Shown piece after piece: positions 19,150 to 31,789 of a DNA stretch of 64,000 nt. Each line of letters starts with the position of its first letter. The stretch's first letter is position 1. A program made the position numbers and the translations under genes. The stretch comes from Lophius americanus (lineage: Eukaryota > Chordata > Actinopteri > Lophiiformes > Lophiidae), in NCBI GenBank assembly GCA_037951165.1, contig JBBDHG010000011.1, positions 1,577,001 through 1,641,000 of the forward strand. The letters run 5' to 3'. The notes beneath the pieces are model-generated. The model did no database searches. It worked only from the letters and a program-made list of their open reading frames with translations, and was not told where the DNA came from.

Positions 19150-22100
19150 GGCTCTCTGCACCAGAAGATCCGAGTGGAAAAGGGAGGAGGTTTGACGTTG
19201 AGCCGGAGGTGGAGGGGATTATTATGAAATGGAGACCGTAAATTCAGCCTGAAGATTCCAGCTGCAACAAAAGGCGCAAGTGAAAATTCCTGGGTAAAGA
19301 GAAAGGGAGAGAAGAAATCCTAAGACATTTCATCGTCATTTCCAAAGCTCTAGATCCCATTTATGGAGCTTGACAGCTTGGTCATTATTGTGTCTCTCAG
19401 CAATATAACAAAACCTGGAAAATCTGCCACAGCACCAAAAACAGCGCAGGGGGATTATTCTCTGTACCTTGTTAAGGCTACGGCACTATAAAAACTATTA
19501 ATGCCCACTGTCACAGATGTACTACAAACTGCTTTAGAATCAGAATTTTTCATGACCACTCCTCACTGAACCTACGTGACAGTAATTCGACAATTACTTC
19601 GATAACGTCATAGTGAACCCCATTTTTTTCCCATTACAAAGGCTTCGAAAGTGGACATCCCTAGGGCTGTCATGATCAAGAAATTGTAACCGATAATAAG
19701 CTGTCAAAACATTTCAAGGTCTAAAATTCAGTTTATGAAGTTTTAGAATTGATTCAGATCCAGAGATTTTAAGACCCGACAGGAAAACGTCTTTAGCCAT
19801 CTTATATGAAGGTTTGAAGAAGAAAAATGTCCGCCAGAAAGGTACAGTGCATTCACTGTCCCGCAAATCTTGCAAAATGCACATTAAGAGTCACTTTTAA
19901 CACAATGCTGTTTGAATTCACATTCTGGGAAACCCAATAAAATTGCTGCCAGTGGGAGAAGATCAATGGCATATGGGTATGCAAAGTACATAATGACAAA
20001 CAGTAGGCAAATTCCAAAAGCCAACAAGGGACTGTCTAAATAATTTAGCAAAGAAATACAATTTTTAAGCTCTTAGTAACATCTGGCAGTACTTCCAACG
20101 TTTGACAGGAACGGATAAAATCTGCACATGCCGAAGTGATTTAGTGATCAGTTTCTCATTCGAGCAGTTTTTGAATACTGTGGTAATACCATCATATCCT
20201 TAAGTGCGTTAATGCTCTTTCCTATTGCAAACCCACAAGAACTTCTTGGGATCAAGGAATAAAGATGGGAATGCAGCCAAAAGATCATTACACAAATTTA
20301 CCAAAGGGGTGGATGCAAAGAAAGTCAATATTACGATTTGATAATTAAGAAAATGTCCTTTCAACCCTTAATGAAAACACACGGTAAGGAAATCTATCTC
20401 AAATTGTTTTGAAGAGGTAGACTGATCATATCTATCTAAATGATTACTAGTCTTTGTGAAAGTACTGCAAAGTAACATGATAAAGAAAAGCAATTACATC
20501 TAGACGGATTTCATCTTACAAACCTGAAATGTTTCACTGTACGGACCTGGACTGTTTCACTGTGCGAACCTGGACTTATTCTCTGTGCGAATCTGGACTT
20601 ATTCTCTGTGCGAACCTGGACTGTTTCACTGTGCGAAACTGGACTTATTCTCTGTGCAAACCTGGACTGTTTCACCGTACAAACCTGGACTATTTCACCA
20701 TATCAACTTGGACTATTTCATCATAAGAAACTGAACAGTTTCACTCTATGAATCCTTCAAGAATCTAGTAATAATAGAAAAATAAGTAATAGTAGTAGTA
20801 TTGAAGTAACTACGAAACAACTTTCTGTGAAGTAGAGAGTTATTTGAAGTTTGGGGAAGATTGGACAATGTACAATGGAGCGATAACAAATTCCAGTCTA
20901 GTATTATAAGATGTGTTTTCATTGTGGCCTGTAACTTGATGGCTTTGATCTCTTTGACATGTGACTGGATGTATTAATTAACTCAAGTAGAAGTTTGTTT
21001 GCACTGCATCAACCTGCATTGTTTCAGTGTATGAATCTTTAAGGCATTTATTAGTAGCAAAAACATTAGTAGTGATGTCTTTACACCTGGATTGTTACAC
21101 TGTCAATAGTAGCAGTAGGGGAACTATTAATAATAGTAGAAAAATTTAAACAATTGAAATACTACGATGGTTACAGATTAAGTTGATTTGGGCTTTTACC
21201 ATTGTTTCAAATGAGATATTTCTTACATCATTTTGCAGCAAAACCACTTTGGCAATTGCTACTACAGCAGCATTCCATGATAAATCTGCACATTTTGATG
21301 TATAATTTACACCTGTTACAAAACTGTTAGACTAGATACAAAGCCAAAGAAGTAGAAGGAGTTTACTAGATAGTAGTCATTGTGCTGAGTGCAGCGAACT
21401 CAGTCACAGAGAATGATAATAAAGGATGTCTTTATTATTTGATGAATCATCACGATGGTTTAAAAGATTGACAAGCTCATCATACATCACGTCATATTGG
21501 CTCAATGAGGTCGATAACATACGAAGATTATATTTAATGTTAGTGATTGAGAGACAATTCTATTATATTATTATAAGAATACAAGGCTGTAAACACAAAT
21601 AACAATGCGATCTGATTGTAATATTAACTTCATAAGTTAGAAGGTGTCAGGTAAACCAACAGGCTGTCTGATTTCAGTGGGCGATGTAGCGAACAAGCTA
21701 ACTACCCATCCAGCAGGTTCGCATCACTGAACTCTTAATTAGCACTTGAGGAAGTTAAAAATGAAGACAGCGGCTGAGACGATAAATATAACAAAATATG
21801 ATTCGTCTCGCCGGCAACAGAGTATGTGGTTTCTCTCTCTTGCTCAGCTACCAACCAGGGGTGGCAACACAGCAAAAAGGCTAGCAGACGATAACAAGCA
21901 GCTAATCACAACTAAATGATGCAACGCTAGAAGGGAGCAAACGTAATCAGCAGACGCCGTTAAAACGGCGGTGTTTGAGTGAATAGCGTCACCTACCAGC
22001 AAATCGGACCGTATTCAGCTTGACACGAAGGCTGAAACGTGGCTGCAGAGTGGAAAAGGTTCAGCTAGTACTTATTAGCTCATGGCTATCTCCAAACCAA

Positions 22101-22200
22101 CTCCACAGACGTTAGCATCAAACTGACTGGGCGTCCTGTGGGCGTGGCCTCGCCAGACAACGCCCGCGTGAGCAGGACCAGACCGCTCTATTCTACTAGC
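19150..22200 (-). other. rala 5' UTR, first intron and promoter
   Basis: A good acceptor (TTTTGTTGCAG) ends at 19262, so 19261-19150 is the 5' UTR part of the first coding exon. A plausible donor for a non-coding first exon lies at about 21990-21997 (CTGGTAGGTGA on the minus strand). The roughly 2.7-kb intron between them holds the 23-bp minisatellite and AT-rich sequence, with no further exon seen. Confidence 0.55.
20531..20757 (+). repeat. 23-bp minisatellite, about 10 copies
   Basis: The unit GTTTCACTGTGCGAACCTGGACT alternates with a TATTCTCTGTGCGAACCTGGACT variant. It degrades towards the right end (CACCATATCAACTTGGACT). A lone related copy lies near 21085. The period is not a multiple of three, so the open frame across it is incidental. 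It lies in rala intron 1. Confidence 0.9.
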
Positions 22201-22402
22201 ATCAAAATTATCACTAATAATAATTATCATTTATCATAGTAAAATACAGATTTGAATCATTTTAATTTTGATTTCTGAGTTATTTGATGTTAAAAATAAA
22301 ATTTAAGGTCAGTGAGTTGACGTGTCAGGTGATTAATCAGATCATCCCATAAATGTTTGCAGGTTTGTGAAGGAGGAGATTCTGTCGAGCCGTCACGAGA
22401 AA
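21950..22402. promoter_or_regulatory. shared divergent promoter of rala (-) and the MED1-like gene (+)
   Basis: The first rala exon and the first MED1-like coding exon lie back to back, a few hundred bases apart. The interval is relatively rich in CpG for this window, for example GGGCGTGGC at 22140-22148 (an Sp/KLF box) followed by CGCCCGCG. No TATA box is evident. The start sites themselves are not resolved. Confidence 0.5.
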
Positions 22403-25400
22403 ATGACTCATAAACTAGGTAATGTGGGTTTAAGAGTTCTCGCTCAAATTCCAATAAGACACTGATTAAATGTTTATTTTTGATTGATTTTGTCACAATT
22501 ACTTGTGACCGTGCTGTCATCATTGTCTTTTATTTGTCTTCTATATTACTTTTATTGATTTGAGCCCTTTCTGGTGTTTCGCGGGTTTTGTTTCTTTTCG
22601 AGGACGATGCATTGTCTTAATATATATTTATTTTTGTATGGCTTCACTGTATTCATTCTCTCCTTTTTCTCTTTATGTATTTATTTATCTGTTATTTTGA
22701 TTTTTTTGTTTACTTGATCTCAATGTTTTTTTGTCATCCGCTTCCCATCTCTTGCCTTTTGTCCTTTTTAATTTAATTGTATTTATTTAAACCTGCCTTA
22801 CATATTATCTGGCCTTTATGGTTTTTGTTTTCACTGGTTACTTTTACTTCAGGGTATCTTTCCAAGCACTTTCTTTCCAAGCACTTTGTGAACAGGTGTT
22901 TTTAAAGGTCCTCCTAAATTGAGTCAATTATTATGTAGATCTAAATTAGTTGAAGAGATCAGACCCGCTGGTGCTGTGTGTGGATTAAATAGTAGGATAA
23001 AATATATATAGATAGATAGATATAAATTCGGATTAAGGCATATTTTGAAATTGCCTTAAACTGAAGGAAATCCAAATGCTGATCCTTTGACTGTTTCCTT
23101 GATCTATTTTTTTTAATTCTCTAGTGAGGACGTCAACATCCGTAATACCTAACCTGCGCTTGAAATTTGCTGGGAAGACCTGGAATGAAACATTTCATCT
23201 TGTTCGAAGATGCATGGTAAGACATCTGGTCTTTTTCAGCATGCTTTTTTTTTCAACTGCATGTTGATTTTAAATCCGTTATTATTTTAACAGTACAACC
23301 CTATAATTCATAAAGATGTTTCTAAATCTGTAACACAATTATCGGCATCCCAGATGACGTTCTCATGGATGCATCGAAAGTCATCTGGAAGGCTTAATGT
23401 TGACGACTTCTCCTTGTTTCCTCCATGTTTGTGACAAATACTGATGATTCATTCTGACTACTTCAATTTTGTCATTTATTCAAATCTGAGAAATGTTATT
23501 TGTGTGTCTGCATGTTCTCAACACAGTTTGTGTTGATGCAGCCTGTCATGGCCAGGATAACTATTTTACTTAATATATTTGTAAAATGAATAAAATCCTG
23601 GGGGAAAAAAGCCTTTTTTTATAGTGAAACTCATTCTTAATTCTCATTCATTCTTAATTGTATTTAATGTTATGTTTGATTTTATACATAACTATTCAAA
23701 TGCTGAACTTACTTTAATATACTCATGTTTTTAGATTTTTTTTCTTTGTTTTATTGGTTTTAATCATCCATGTTTTTTAAGTAGTTTCCTCCTTTTTTCC
23801 ACATCCAGGCTTTTTTTATTCATACATAACTGCATTAACTTTGTTTTTATGTCTGCCCTCTGTAACACTCTGTTTTTGACAAGTGCTATAGAAAATCTAT
23901 TATATTATTTTTACAATAATACATTTCAGATTTGCAGCGCTCATTTCCAAGCACGCCCCTCGGTTATTGCAAAGGAAAGCGATGGCTTGAATTAAGTATA
24001 TCGGCGTTGTCCCTGGGCAGCTCGTCTAAAACGATGATGAGCGACAAATCAGAGCGACAAACTGTTGTGGTGATGCACGGAGAATGAGATCATCCCAAGA
24101 GGACACACACGTCTTTGTTGTTGGATCAGCAGTTTGTGCTTCGATGGCGAAATGTCTTTTCCGTCTTATTGTCTTTTTCTTCATGGCCCTGCCAAGATAA
24201 CCACTCTCTGCTCGCTTCAGTCATTTTCTCTTGCAATATTTAACTTAACATGTCTTATTCTCCAAGGAAGATGCTCCAGTTGGACATCATTTGGCTACAA
24301 GTTAAAGGGTCATTTCATGCAAAACTAAAAGGCCTCTGATGTCTTTCACACTTGACAAACAGCCAGCGAGTGTCTCAGAATATTTGGCACTGATGTTCTC
24401 ACTCACAGCTGCAAGCTATGAGAGGAGGGTGTGTTAGTTGTCTTTTAGATTTGTCATGGGTGGAGCGGCAGGGTAAATAATACATTTGGATTCACACTAA
24501 GCGGAGCTTGACTGTGGACAGACTCTGGAGACTGGAAACCAGATAACTTGGTGGTCTGTAGTGATCTATGGTCCAAAGGGATGAGGGATGAGGTTGATGT
24601 TACAGTTTCCTGCCAGCAGTGATGATTACTTCTAAAGAATGGATGAAATACGATTAGTTGTTTACCAGTACCAGTTTCCAAGAGTTGTCATGCAGTTTCT
24701 GTTTGCACACAAATACTCCATTGTCTTTTTCCTTTTCTTCCCTTTGTCCCCTAATAGGACAAATCCAGAGCTGAATGCAAATCTGTAGAACCGCTGGTCA
24801 GATCCCTGGAAAGGCTCCAGGAAGTGTTTACTGGTAAACAAACAGATCATTAATAATACTATATGGTTTTTTTTCTTTTGTGGATGTTTTTCACTTTGAG
24901 TGAGTCAGTATTTCTGTGTTTCAGTGTCCTCCTTGAGCTCCATGCAGTCTCGTCTGCAGAGGATCAGCAAAAAGCAGGGGTAGAGTTTTTCTCTCCGTTT
25001 CATTTGTGACATTATGAGCTGTTTTTCTTGAGTTTTTTTTTTAATATGATGCAGTTCATCTCCTCCCCCAGAATGGGTTTCCACGTCGCCGAGGCCACGT
25101 GCTACCTGACAGCAGATCTGTTCTACCTGGAGGTGGTGTTGCTGCCATGTGGTGGGGTGGAGGACGTGAAGGTGGCCTCCCATGGAGGATTTCCTGTGGT
25201 AAGTGGGCGGCATTGTTCACACTGCATACCCTCTTCACCCTGTGAGATAGTGAAAATGAAATTGTCTTGCAGGCCAGTGAATCTCTTCTTCAGATGCTGA
25301 GGTGAGCGACGCCGATGTCCTCTAATAATAAACTACAGCAGTGTTGATGGCGGCACTATTTAAAGTCTAATGGATTTGGCTGCTGATTGGACTTTTTTCT

Positions 25401-28400
25401 GTTTTTTTTTTTTTACCTAAGGTCAAAAGATTTTACAAAGTTTTCCGTGAAGTTGGCGAGCATCTTCGACCAGTACAACATCCATGGAGACATGTACACG
25501 CTTTAAAAGTATTCTTTTGACTTGTAAAGTTTTTGGACTTTTATACATTATCCAGCTGATGTTTTTTCTTTCTTTTTTTTTTATCCCTCAGTAAAATCAA
25601 ATTAACATTGTTTACATCTCTGCAATGGCTCAGGACAGACCTGCAGCAACTTTCAGATTTGCCAAGGTAAGTGACATGATAACAGGTCGATTCAATCATT
25701 TCTCGAATTAAAGAAAATTTCTGGATCCATTTCCTGGTTTTATCATATAATAGTAAACTAAATAAGACTTTGAAGACATAATCATGATTCCTTGAGTATG
25801 AAAATCTACCCCAGACGTTGGATTCACATTGATGTTATATATGGCTCGATAGTTTTTCTGGTATCTTCATTACAGACAAACAAATGTGGCTGAATATGAA
25901 ACATAAGATAATCTTTACATCATATGATAATTATAATTCCCTCCCTTGGCAGAGGTAAAAATAACTGAATATACATTCAGTCTGGATTTTCTTCTTTCAG
26001 GGTGCGTAAGGATTCTGACCCGCAGGTGGACCTGATAAACAATGGCAGGATCGGGTGTCTGATAGCGGGAAAGGATGGTATACGCCCCCCCCCCCCAAGA
26101 AGCCCAATCAATTCGTCTAGACATCTTTTCTTCAGCTGATCTTTGATTTACCGTTCCAGATAGTCCCCTGAAGATCCAGTTCTACATCAGCCCCACTGAA
26201 AGCCTGAACGCCTCTGATCCCCGTAAGCACATTCAGATTTGGCTCAAATGTTTGCATCCAAATATTTACAGTTGCAACGTCTCTTAAAATCCTGTTTTGG
26301 GTGGAATGACAGACGCAGCCGTCCAGGCGGCGCAGGTCGCCCTGGGTGTCACCGATGTGCATCACCAGCTTCAGGTGGCATCGCTGCTCCCACAGCCGGC
26401 ACAGCTGGATCCCTCGGGGTAACCTGTACCTTTAAACTCTCAATAGGGGCGGCATGCTTTCATTTTGCGTCCCACAGTGAACGTCAGCGCCAGAGCAGGT
26501 GGTGTTTTTAAATGAATCATGTTGTGGCAGTGATCCTGTGTTCCTGCCGTTGAGCGAGGCGCTCTGTGAGGCTCTGCCAGCCTGCTTTCTCCTCAAACTG
26601 CAGCCACCCATACCGATGACGGCGTCTTCTATCAACAAGCTCAGCCAAATTACAGGTCAGGCAAATTATATTTAATCATAAACTTTTTTTTTTTTAAATA
26701 ATCTAATAACAGCAATCATTCACCCGTTATTAGCTCTATTATCCCCTGTGTGATAGATATGATCATACCAGATGTTGACCTGCAGTGGGCACCCTTCCCC
26801 AAGCTTCTGCTGGCCCAACTGAGTGCAACCAGCCATGAGGAGACAGCAGATGTGCTGGATACTGTTTTTACACTGGTTCATTTATTTATTTACTTATTTT
26901 TAACTTTTTTTTTAAGCTCAATGTGAAAGGCTAATTAATTGCATGTCTTAATACAAAGTGTGACAAAACGGTAAATCCCTTTCTCCAGTCTCTTCCTGAT
27001 GGCGTAACGCACAGCTATATTCTTCCTGGATCTGCGTGGGAACAGCCGCCCCAGATAGGGGCTGGAGTGGACAGTATTCCCTTCACCCACCCGGCCCATG
27101 TGTCCTCCTTACTGGAGCTTCTCCGCGATCAGTGCATCATCAACACCCTGCTGAAGAGCTGCTTCACGTCTCAGCCAACCACAGCAGGTATATAGGATCA
27201 TGTCACATATAGTGGGTTAGAATTGGCCATGGAAGAAAACATTGACATGTGTCCATCAGTTATAGGATGCTTTATTGGAATTTTCTGTCATGTGCAGATT
27301 ATGACCTGCGATGTGAAGTCCTACCAGAGTCTGAGACCAGCTTTTCTGCGACCTTCCACCAACCTGGCACCGACTCCCTCTCCGTTTGTGAGCATTTATG
27401 ACAAGATCCTTACTAACATGCTGGATAAGAATCACTCTAAACTGGGTAACAAGGACGCTTTGCCTTATTACCAAAATGCCAATTTAGCCTTTAATATCAT
27501 AAATTATGCTGCTCCACAGCATCCGGCCTTCCTTATAATAATGTCTTTCTGTAGAAATATAAAATGAATGACCCAAAAATATAAAAATCATGAAAGTAGG
27601 CCAATGAAACATCTTAGATTTCATGCAGCTTCGGCGTCCTTTTAGTTGTTTGTCGTTGTTTCTCTTGAGATTTCATGAACCTTTTATACAGGATCCGCTG
27701 ACTTTAAATGAGAATTTTGAGTTCTTGTGACACTTTCATCGACGGCTCAGTATGGAGACTTACTCTTCTGTTTTCGCAAAGCCGATAAACATCACACCTT
27801 CGGTAAATTCAGGGCCATTTCAGGATCGAGCGAGCGAGAAGAAATGATAGTTTCCCTCCTGAGGAAGCTGCAGAAGGCTCCATTTTTCACCTGAACAGTT
27901 CAATAGGTCCCAACTGTTCCTCAAAGCCCCTAATAGACAACCTGAGAACCTCAACATGTAGATGTCCACTTTTCGTAGATGTCAACCATATTCTGCAATG
28001 TATCAACTTTGTTTAGGATTGAATGTATAGTCTTAAAATAATTATATGGAAACTAGTATATATTTTTCCGCCCACAGTGCTGGTGAATATTTCCAATTCA
28101 CATCAGATTCAATGCTCTTTGTTCGGGGCAGGAAGTGAGAATCCCTCCATGAATGATGACCTTTCCGCCATCATGAAGAGGTAAGGCTCCATGACCGACT
28201 TCTTCTTCATCTTTTGAAAGTTTAAAGTGACATTTTAGGCCAAATGGTTAATTAAGAGCTCAGGTCTGACTGTCTAGCCTGTCTTTGTGAAAAGACCACC
28301 CCTTTTTGTAGAATTCAGTGCTTTCGGATTAACCGAGCTTTGTGCATAGATGCCTTTTTTTAAAACCAGTGCAAACAAATGGAAAACAGTGTGGAAGTGG

Positions 28401-29576
28401 GGGCAAGCTTTGTAATAACTGCTTTATTACACGTGTATTACCCATACTCATACTTTTGCTACTTTGTTCCTATGATTTTGCCGTCCAGTTTAAGTAATGA
28501 TGTAGTGATTTTAAGTAGAACTACTCCCTCTTTGTCTTCAGCTTTCTTACTGTTTTATGATATATCAGATTTAGTAATCTATGGTAGAGTTAAACCTGAG
28601 GACCACATAAGAAAGTTATTCAAATACAATTTGGAAAAAAATGTGATTTAAATCCCTTCAGGCTGGTAATGTGAATGAACCCTATGAGGTTGAGGATTCC
28701 GAGCATCCTTCCTCTTATTAAGATCAACGTCTTGGATCGTAAACAAGATTCACCTTCAGTAATGAACTCAAACATCCACACTGTACGTCTTTGTACTGCG
28801 AATAATCAGACTGTAAAATCATCTGCACTAATAATGTGAATTAAGACTGTATAATTAACCTCCTTCCTAACTGCAATTATGGGATCTGCACTCGATGTAT
28901 TGATGCAATATACTAAGTTATGTTCATATAGTTCGGAATATTGGTTAAATCTTAAAAATCTCATACGTTTTTAATTCACCAATAACTATGAATTCATATT
29001 AATAATATAATATTAACTTCTTTTTTCTACATATCTTTCTTGCACACTTTTGTAAATTGTACCACTCGTACTTTTGCATATATTGTTGTATATTCGGCTC
29101 ATTTTGTCCGTCTTTTTCGGCGTGATCCTGTAGCACTGAAGTTTTCCTACGGGGGATCAATAATGATCTATCTTTAAAAACAATAATAATAATCTGTCTG
29201 CTTTTGTTGCTTCCTCAGGTCCATGTCTGTTCCTGAGACCCTGATGGCGTTGAACCATAAGCTAGAGGAGATAGCCTCTGCCTCGCCATCTAACCACTGT
29301 CTTGCTACCACACAACCCCAAAATGACCACTGGGCTCCCCTAAAAACCACTATGTCCAACAACGGCAGCACCTTTGCCACGCTTACCCACAGTGCATCTG
29401 TGCCAGAGCTGGGCTACAGTACTCCTGGTTCAGCCTACTTTACCCGGTCTGCAGCCGCTTCTGAGCGCCGTCCTGAAATAAATGCAAATCCTGTGGTCAA
29501 CCGTTACCCTTTCTCTCCAGTGAGTGTGTTTCCACGCTGGTTGAGGAACTCCAGCCAGCTGTCAAAGCTGATCTGA
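22403..29576 (+). CDS. MED1-like Mediator subunit, short form (18 coding exons)
   Basis: Likely a Mediator middle-module subunit, paralogous to MED1, linking regulators to RNA polymerase II. Exons: 22403-22418, 23125-23216, 24758-24833, 24925-24979, 25072-25198, 25273-25301, 25422-25493, 25592-25666, 26001-26077, 26160-26222, 26313-26418, 26478-26498, 26531-26655, 26757-26875, 26989-27187, 27298-27387, 28078-28180, 29219-29576. Phases agree throughout and give 600 residues. MED1-type stretches: LKFAGKTWNETFHLVR (28-43 region), ECYIT-like ATCYLTADLFYLEVVL, FDQYNIHGD, FYISPTESL, LPACFLLKLQPPIP, MSVPETL near the core end. Human MED1 has about 1580 residues; its long Ser-rich tail with two LxxLL boxes is absent. 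One LLELL at 392-396 sits inside the core. The first coding exon is the least certain: the frame stays open upstream to an acceptor at 22362, so an earlier start is possible. Confidence 0.88.
28264..28560 (+). pseudogene. decayed copy of fbxl7 exon 1 and its flanks, inside MED1-like intron 17
   Basis: About 300 bases align without large gaps to 32862-33155, which contains the real fbxl7 first exon. Shared words include CTGACTGTCTAGCC, ATGGAAAACAGT, TGTAATAACTGCTTTAT and TAGTGATTTTAAGTAG. In the copy the start region reads ACCAGTGCAAACAAATGG in place of ATGGGTGCGAACAATGG. The start codon is lost, one base is added, and the donor GTAAGT has become GCAAGC. It has the same orientation as fbxl7 and the host gene. 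Confidence 0.8.
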
Positions 29577-29658
29577 CGCCGTGTGACGTTTCACAGCTGA
29601 TGTGTAAAAGCTGAAGTCGTCATAGAATGAAATAATAATAATTTATAAATTTATCTGT

Positions 29659-29664
29659 AATAAA
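29659..29664 (+). promoter_or_regulatory. polyadenylation signal of the MED1-like gene (AATAAA)
   Basis: A canonical AATAAA lies 83 bases after the TGA at 29574-29576. This implies a very short 3' UTR and supports 29219-29576 as the true last exon. Confidence 0.7.
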
Positions 29665-31177
29665 CTATTTGTAAAAAGTAACTGTTTTAGTCACACCAAA
29701 CATCAGGATTACCATGAAACCTGTCATGTGTTGCGTGTGTTTGGTCATTATCTGAGGTTATTTTTATGTTCATGTAAATCCACTCCGTGTATGATCCTGC
29801 AGAAAGTTTTTCTTGCTCCATGGCACAGATTGCTGGTTGTAAAGGCTTGAGGTTTGGCATTTGACCTCTCTCAGACAGCCAGGACACCATTTGATTGGTA
29901 CCATGTGAGCCAATCGACATTGTTTAAGCACATAATGCATACTTAGTGGCCTGAAAGAGTTGCAAAGAGCTCAACACACTACACATTAAAATAAAAAATA
30001 GCAAGGGTAGGGCAAGCTTGTGCACAAAACAGGAGATGAATCATGACATACTCCTTTAAAACTACTTCTGTGTATTAAGAAACGGTGGTAAATGTGAGGA
30101 GTTGGCATTATGAGGGAAGAAAAGTCCCAATATGTTATGTATTTGAGGCAGAATGCCGTATAATTCAGATATACATGGGTTATGCGTACACAAAACATCA
30201 CATTTTAGCAGCACTTTTCAACAAAGGTTTAAAAATAGCCATGTTTTATTTGAGAATCTACCTCAATAGAGCCCAAAATACCGGATATTCTTCAGTTGAT
30301 CTCAGATTTTTGTGCATTTAGAAAGGAATTTTGACATGTATCTAGAATATTACGTCAACTGTCGGCAGTAGACAACTGGTTTTGTCTGGTGCCTTTACTG
30401 GGAGATATCCAATGACCTGTCTGACTGCTATTCATAGAAACATTCCGACGTGTGCTTAAAGCGTTCTCTCCTTTCAGTGGGTCTCTGAACATTTAAGAGC
30501 TTATATGTCCTCGGCGCCTTATTGGTTCGGAAGGAAATCTCCAAAACTCACACCTGTGATGTGAAGATTAAATATTGAAGAGATATGACGGTGCCTTAAT
30601 GGTTAAAACTTCAGTACTTTCACTTCACAGCATTGAAACACAAAGTCCTCAGATCTCTATAATCATGTAAATTTAGGAATACCACAGTTCAGAACCATCA
30701 CATGGAAATTCTTTAAACTGTTTCTGCTATTTTAAGTTGAGCTTGGCCTGAATAACATCTCAAAGATAAACATCAAACAGCTCCATAACTATCAGGTGTA
30801 CTCGAGTAACCTTGGTTTTCAGTGGACAGGTAAGACCTAAAATAATTTATTATCAACGTCGGTAACATTGTGCGAGTCATCTGTGACTAAACGCAAAAAA
30901 TACCAATATTTCTATCCTCACCAGATTTTTTTAAACAAAAAAAGCTTTAACTTTATATTACTGTAATATCATGAAGAAACAAAGAATTCCCTCAGGAACT
31001 CTTTGACAACAACTGCATCAACTTTAATAGAAAATAACATAAAGTTTGTGTTATTCTACACTGTTATGGGATAGGACCAGGAGGACTCTCCATTTGGCCA
31101 AAGTATGTACCTAAAATGTACGAAGAAATGGGATTTTGAATCAAAAGAGACATTTTGGCTACAAACTACCACCTATG

Positions 31178-31194
31178 TCCACTGGGGGGCGCTA
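31178..31194 (+). promoter_or_regulatory. CTCF-like core motif (CCACTGGGGGGCGCTAT)
   Basis: The match to the CCACNAGRKGGCGC core is good except for G in place of A at one position. Similar CACTAGGGGG words at 43725-43737 and 43856-43868 sit in a dispersed repeat, so the motif may be repeat-borne. Binding is unproven. Confidence 0.3.
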
Positions 31195-31444
31195 TATGCT
31201 CAAACTGCAACCTTTGGCCGAGACATAATTCTATGCTTATATTACTCAGACATTTTGCTAAGTAAAAAAGTCACAAAAACTAGGCAGATGCCCAATTATT
31301 GACCTGTTGAGGAGTTAATAAAGTATTGCTAACAAAAAGTAAAAGAAAAATATAATTAATTTGCAACTCATTTGATTCATTTTTCACCAAGACTCCGGCT
31401 TCCCAAATGTTTGTATTTTGTATTTTTTCTTTTAGAACTTTTAT

Positions 31445-31660
31445 TCTTTTTAAGTACCTCCACCAGGGAGTTTATGTTTCCACCGCTGTTAATCTTTTAG
31501 CAGGATGTCAACAGTAAACAGATTTTCATAAAACTTTATAGGATAATTGAGAATATGACGCAAAAGAGCCCGTTACATTTTGGCTTGGATCCGGATAAAG
31601 ATGTGGTGTCAAGGAATCAGTATCACCTTTTCTGGACATTGCAAGATAGAGCTGCCTTCC
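31445..31660 (+). repeat. fish interspersed repeat of the CCACC..AGAGCCCGTTA..GGATC type
   Basis: This has the same pattern as the serial copies at 37965-38800 and the copy at 45535-45760: a 'TTCATAAAACTT' stretch, then 'AAGAGCCCGTTACATTTTGG', then 'TGGATCCGGATAAAG', then 'TTTCTGGACATTGCAAGATAGAG'. It is non-coding and its class is unknown to me. Confidence 0.5.
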
Positions 31661-31789
31661 TCCCAACCATTTCCATCTAGTATGGCTTTGATGTCTTATG
31701 ATAATGGAGCAATTTTGCTGTCAGAGCCACCAAAGTCATCAGCTCCCCCTCCATAAAGAGGTCCATGCTTATACTAGCAGACAAAAGAA

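Noticed and set aside
22403..29576. Canonical MED1 truncated by a frameshift or assembly error
   Set aside because: The last exon has a proper stop and an AATAAA 83 bases later. No Ser-rich tail coding sequence follows before fbxl7, and core divergence from MED1 is large.
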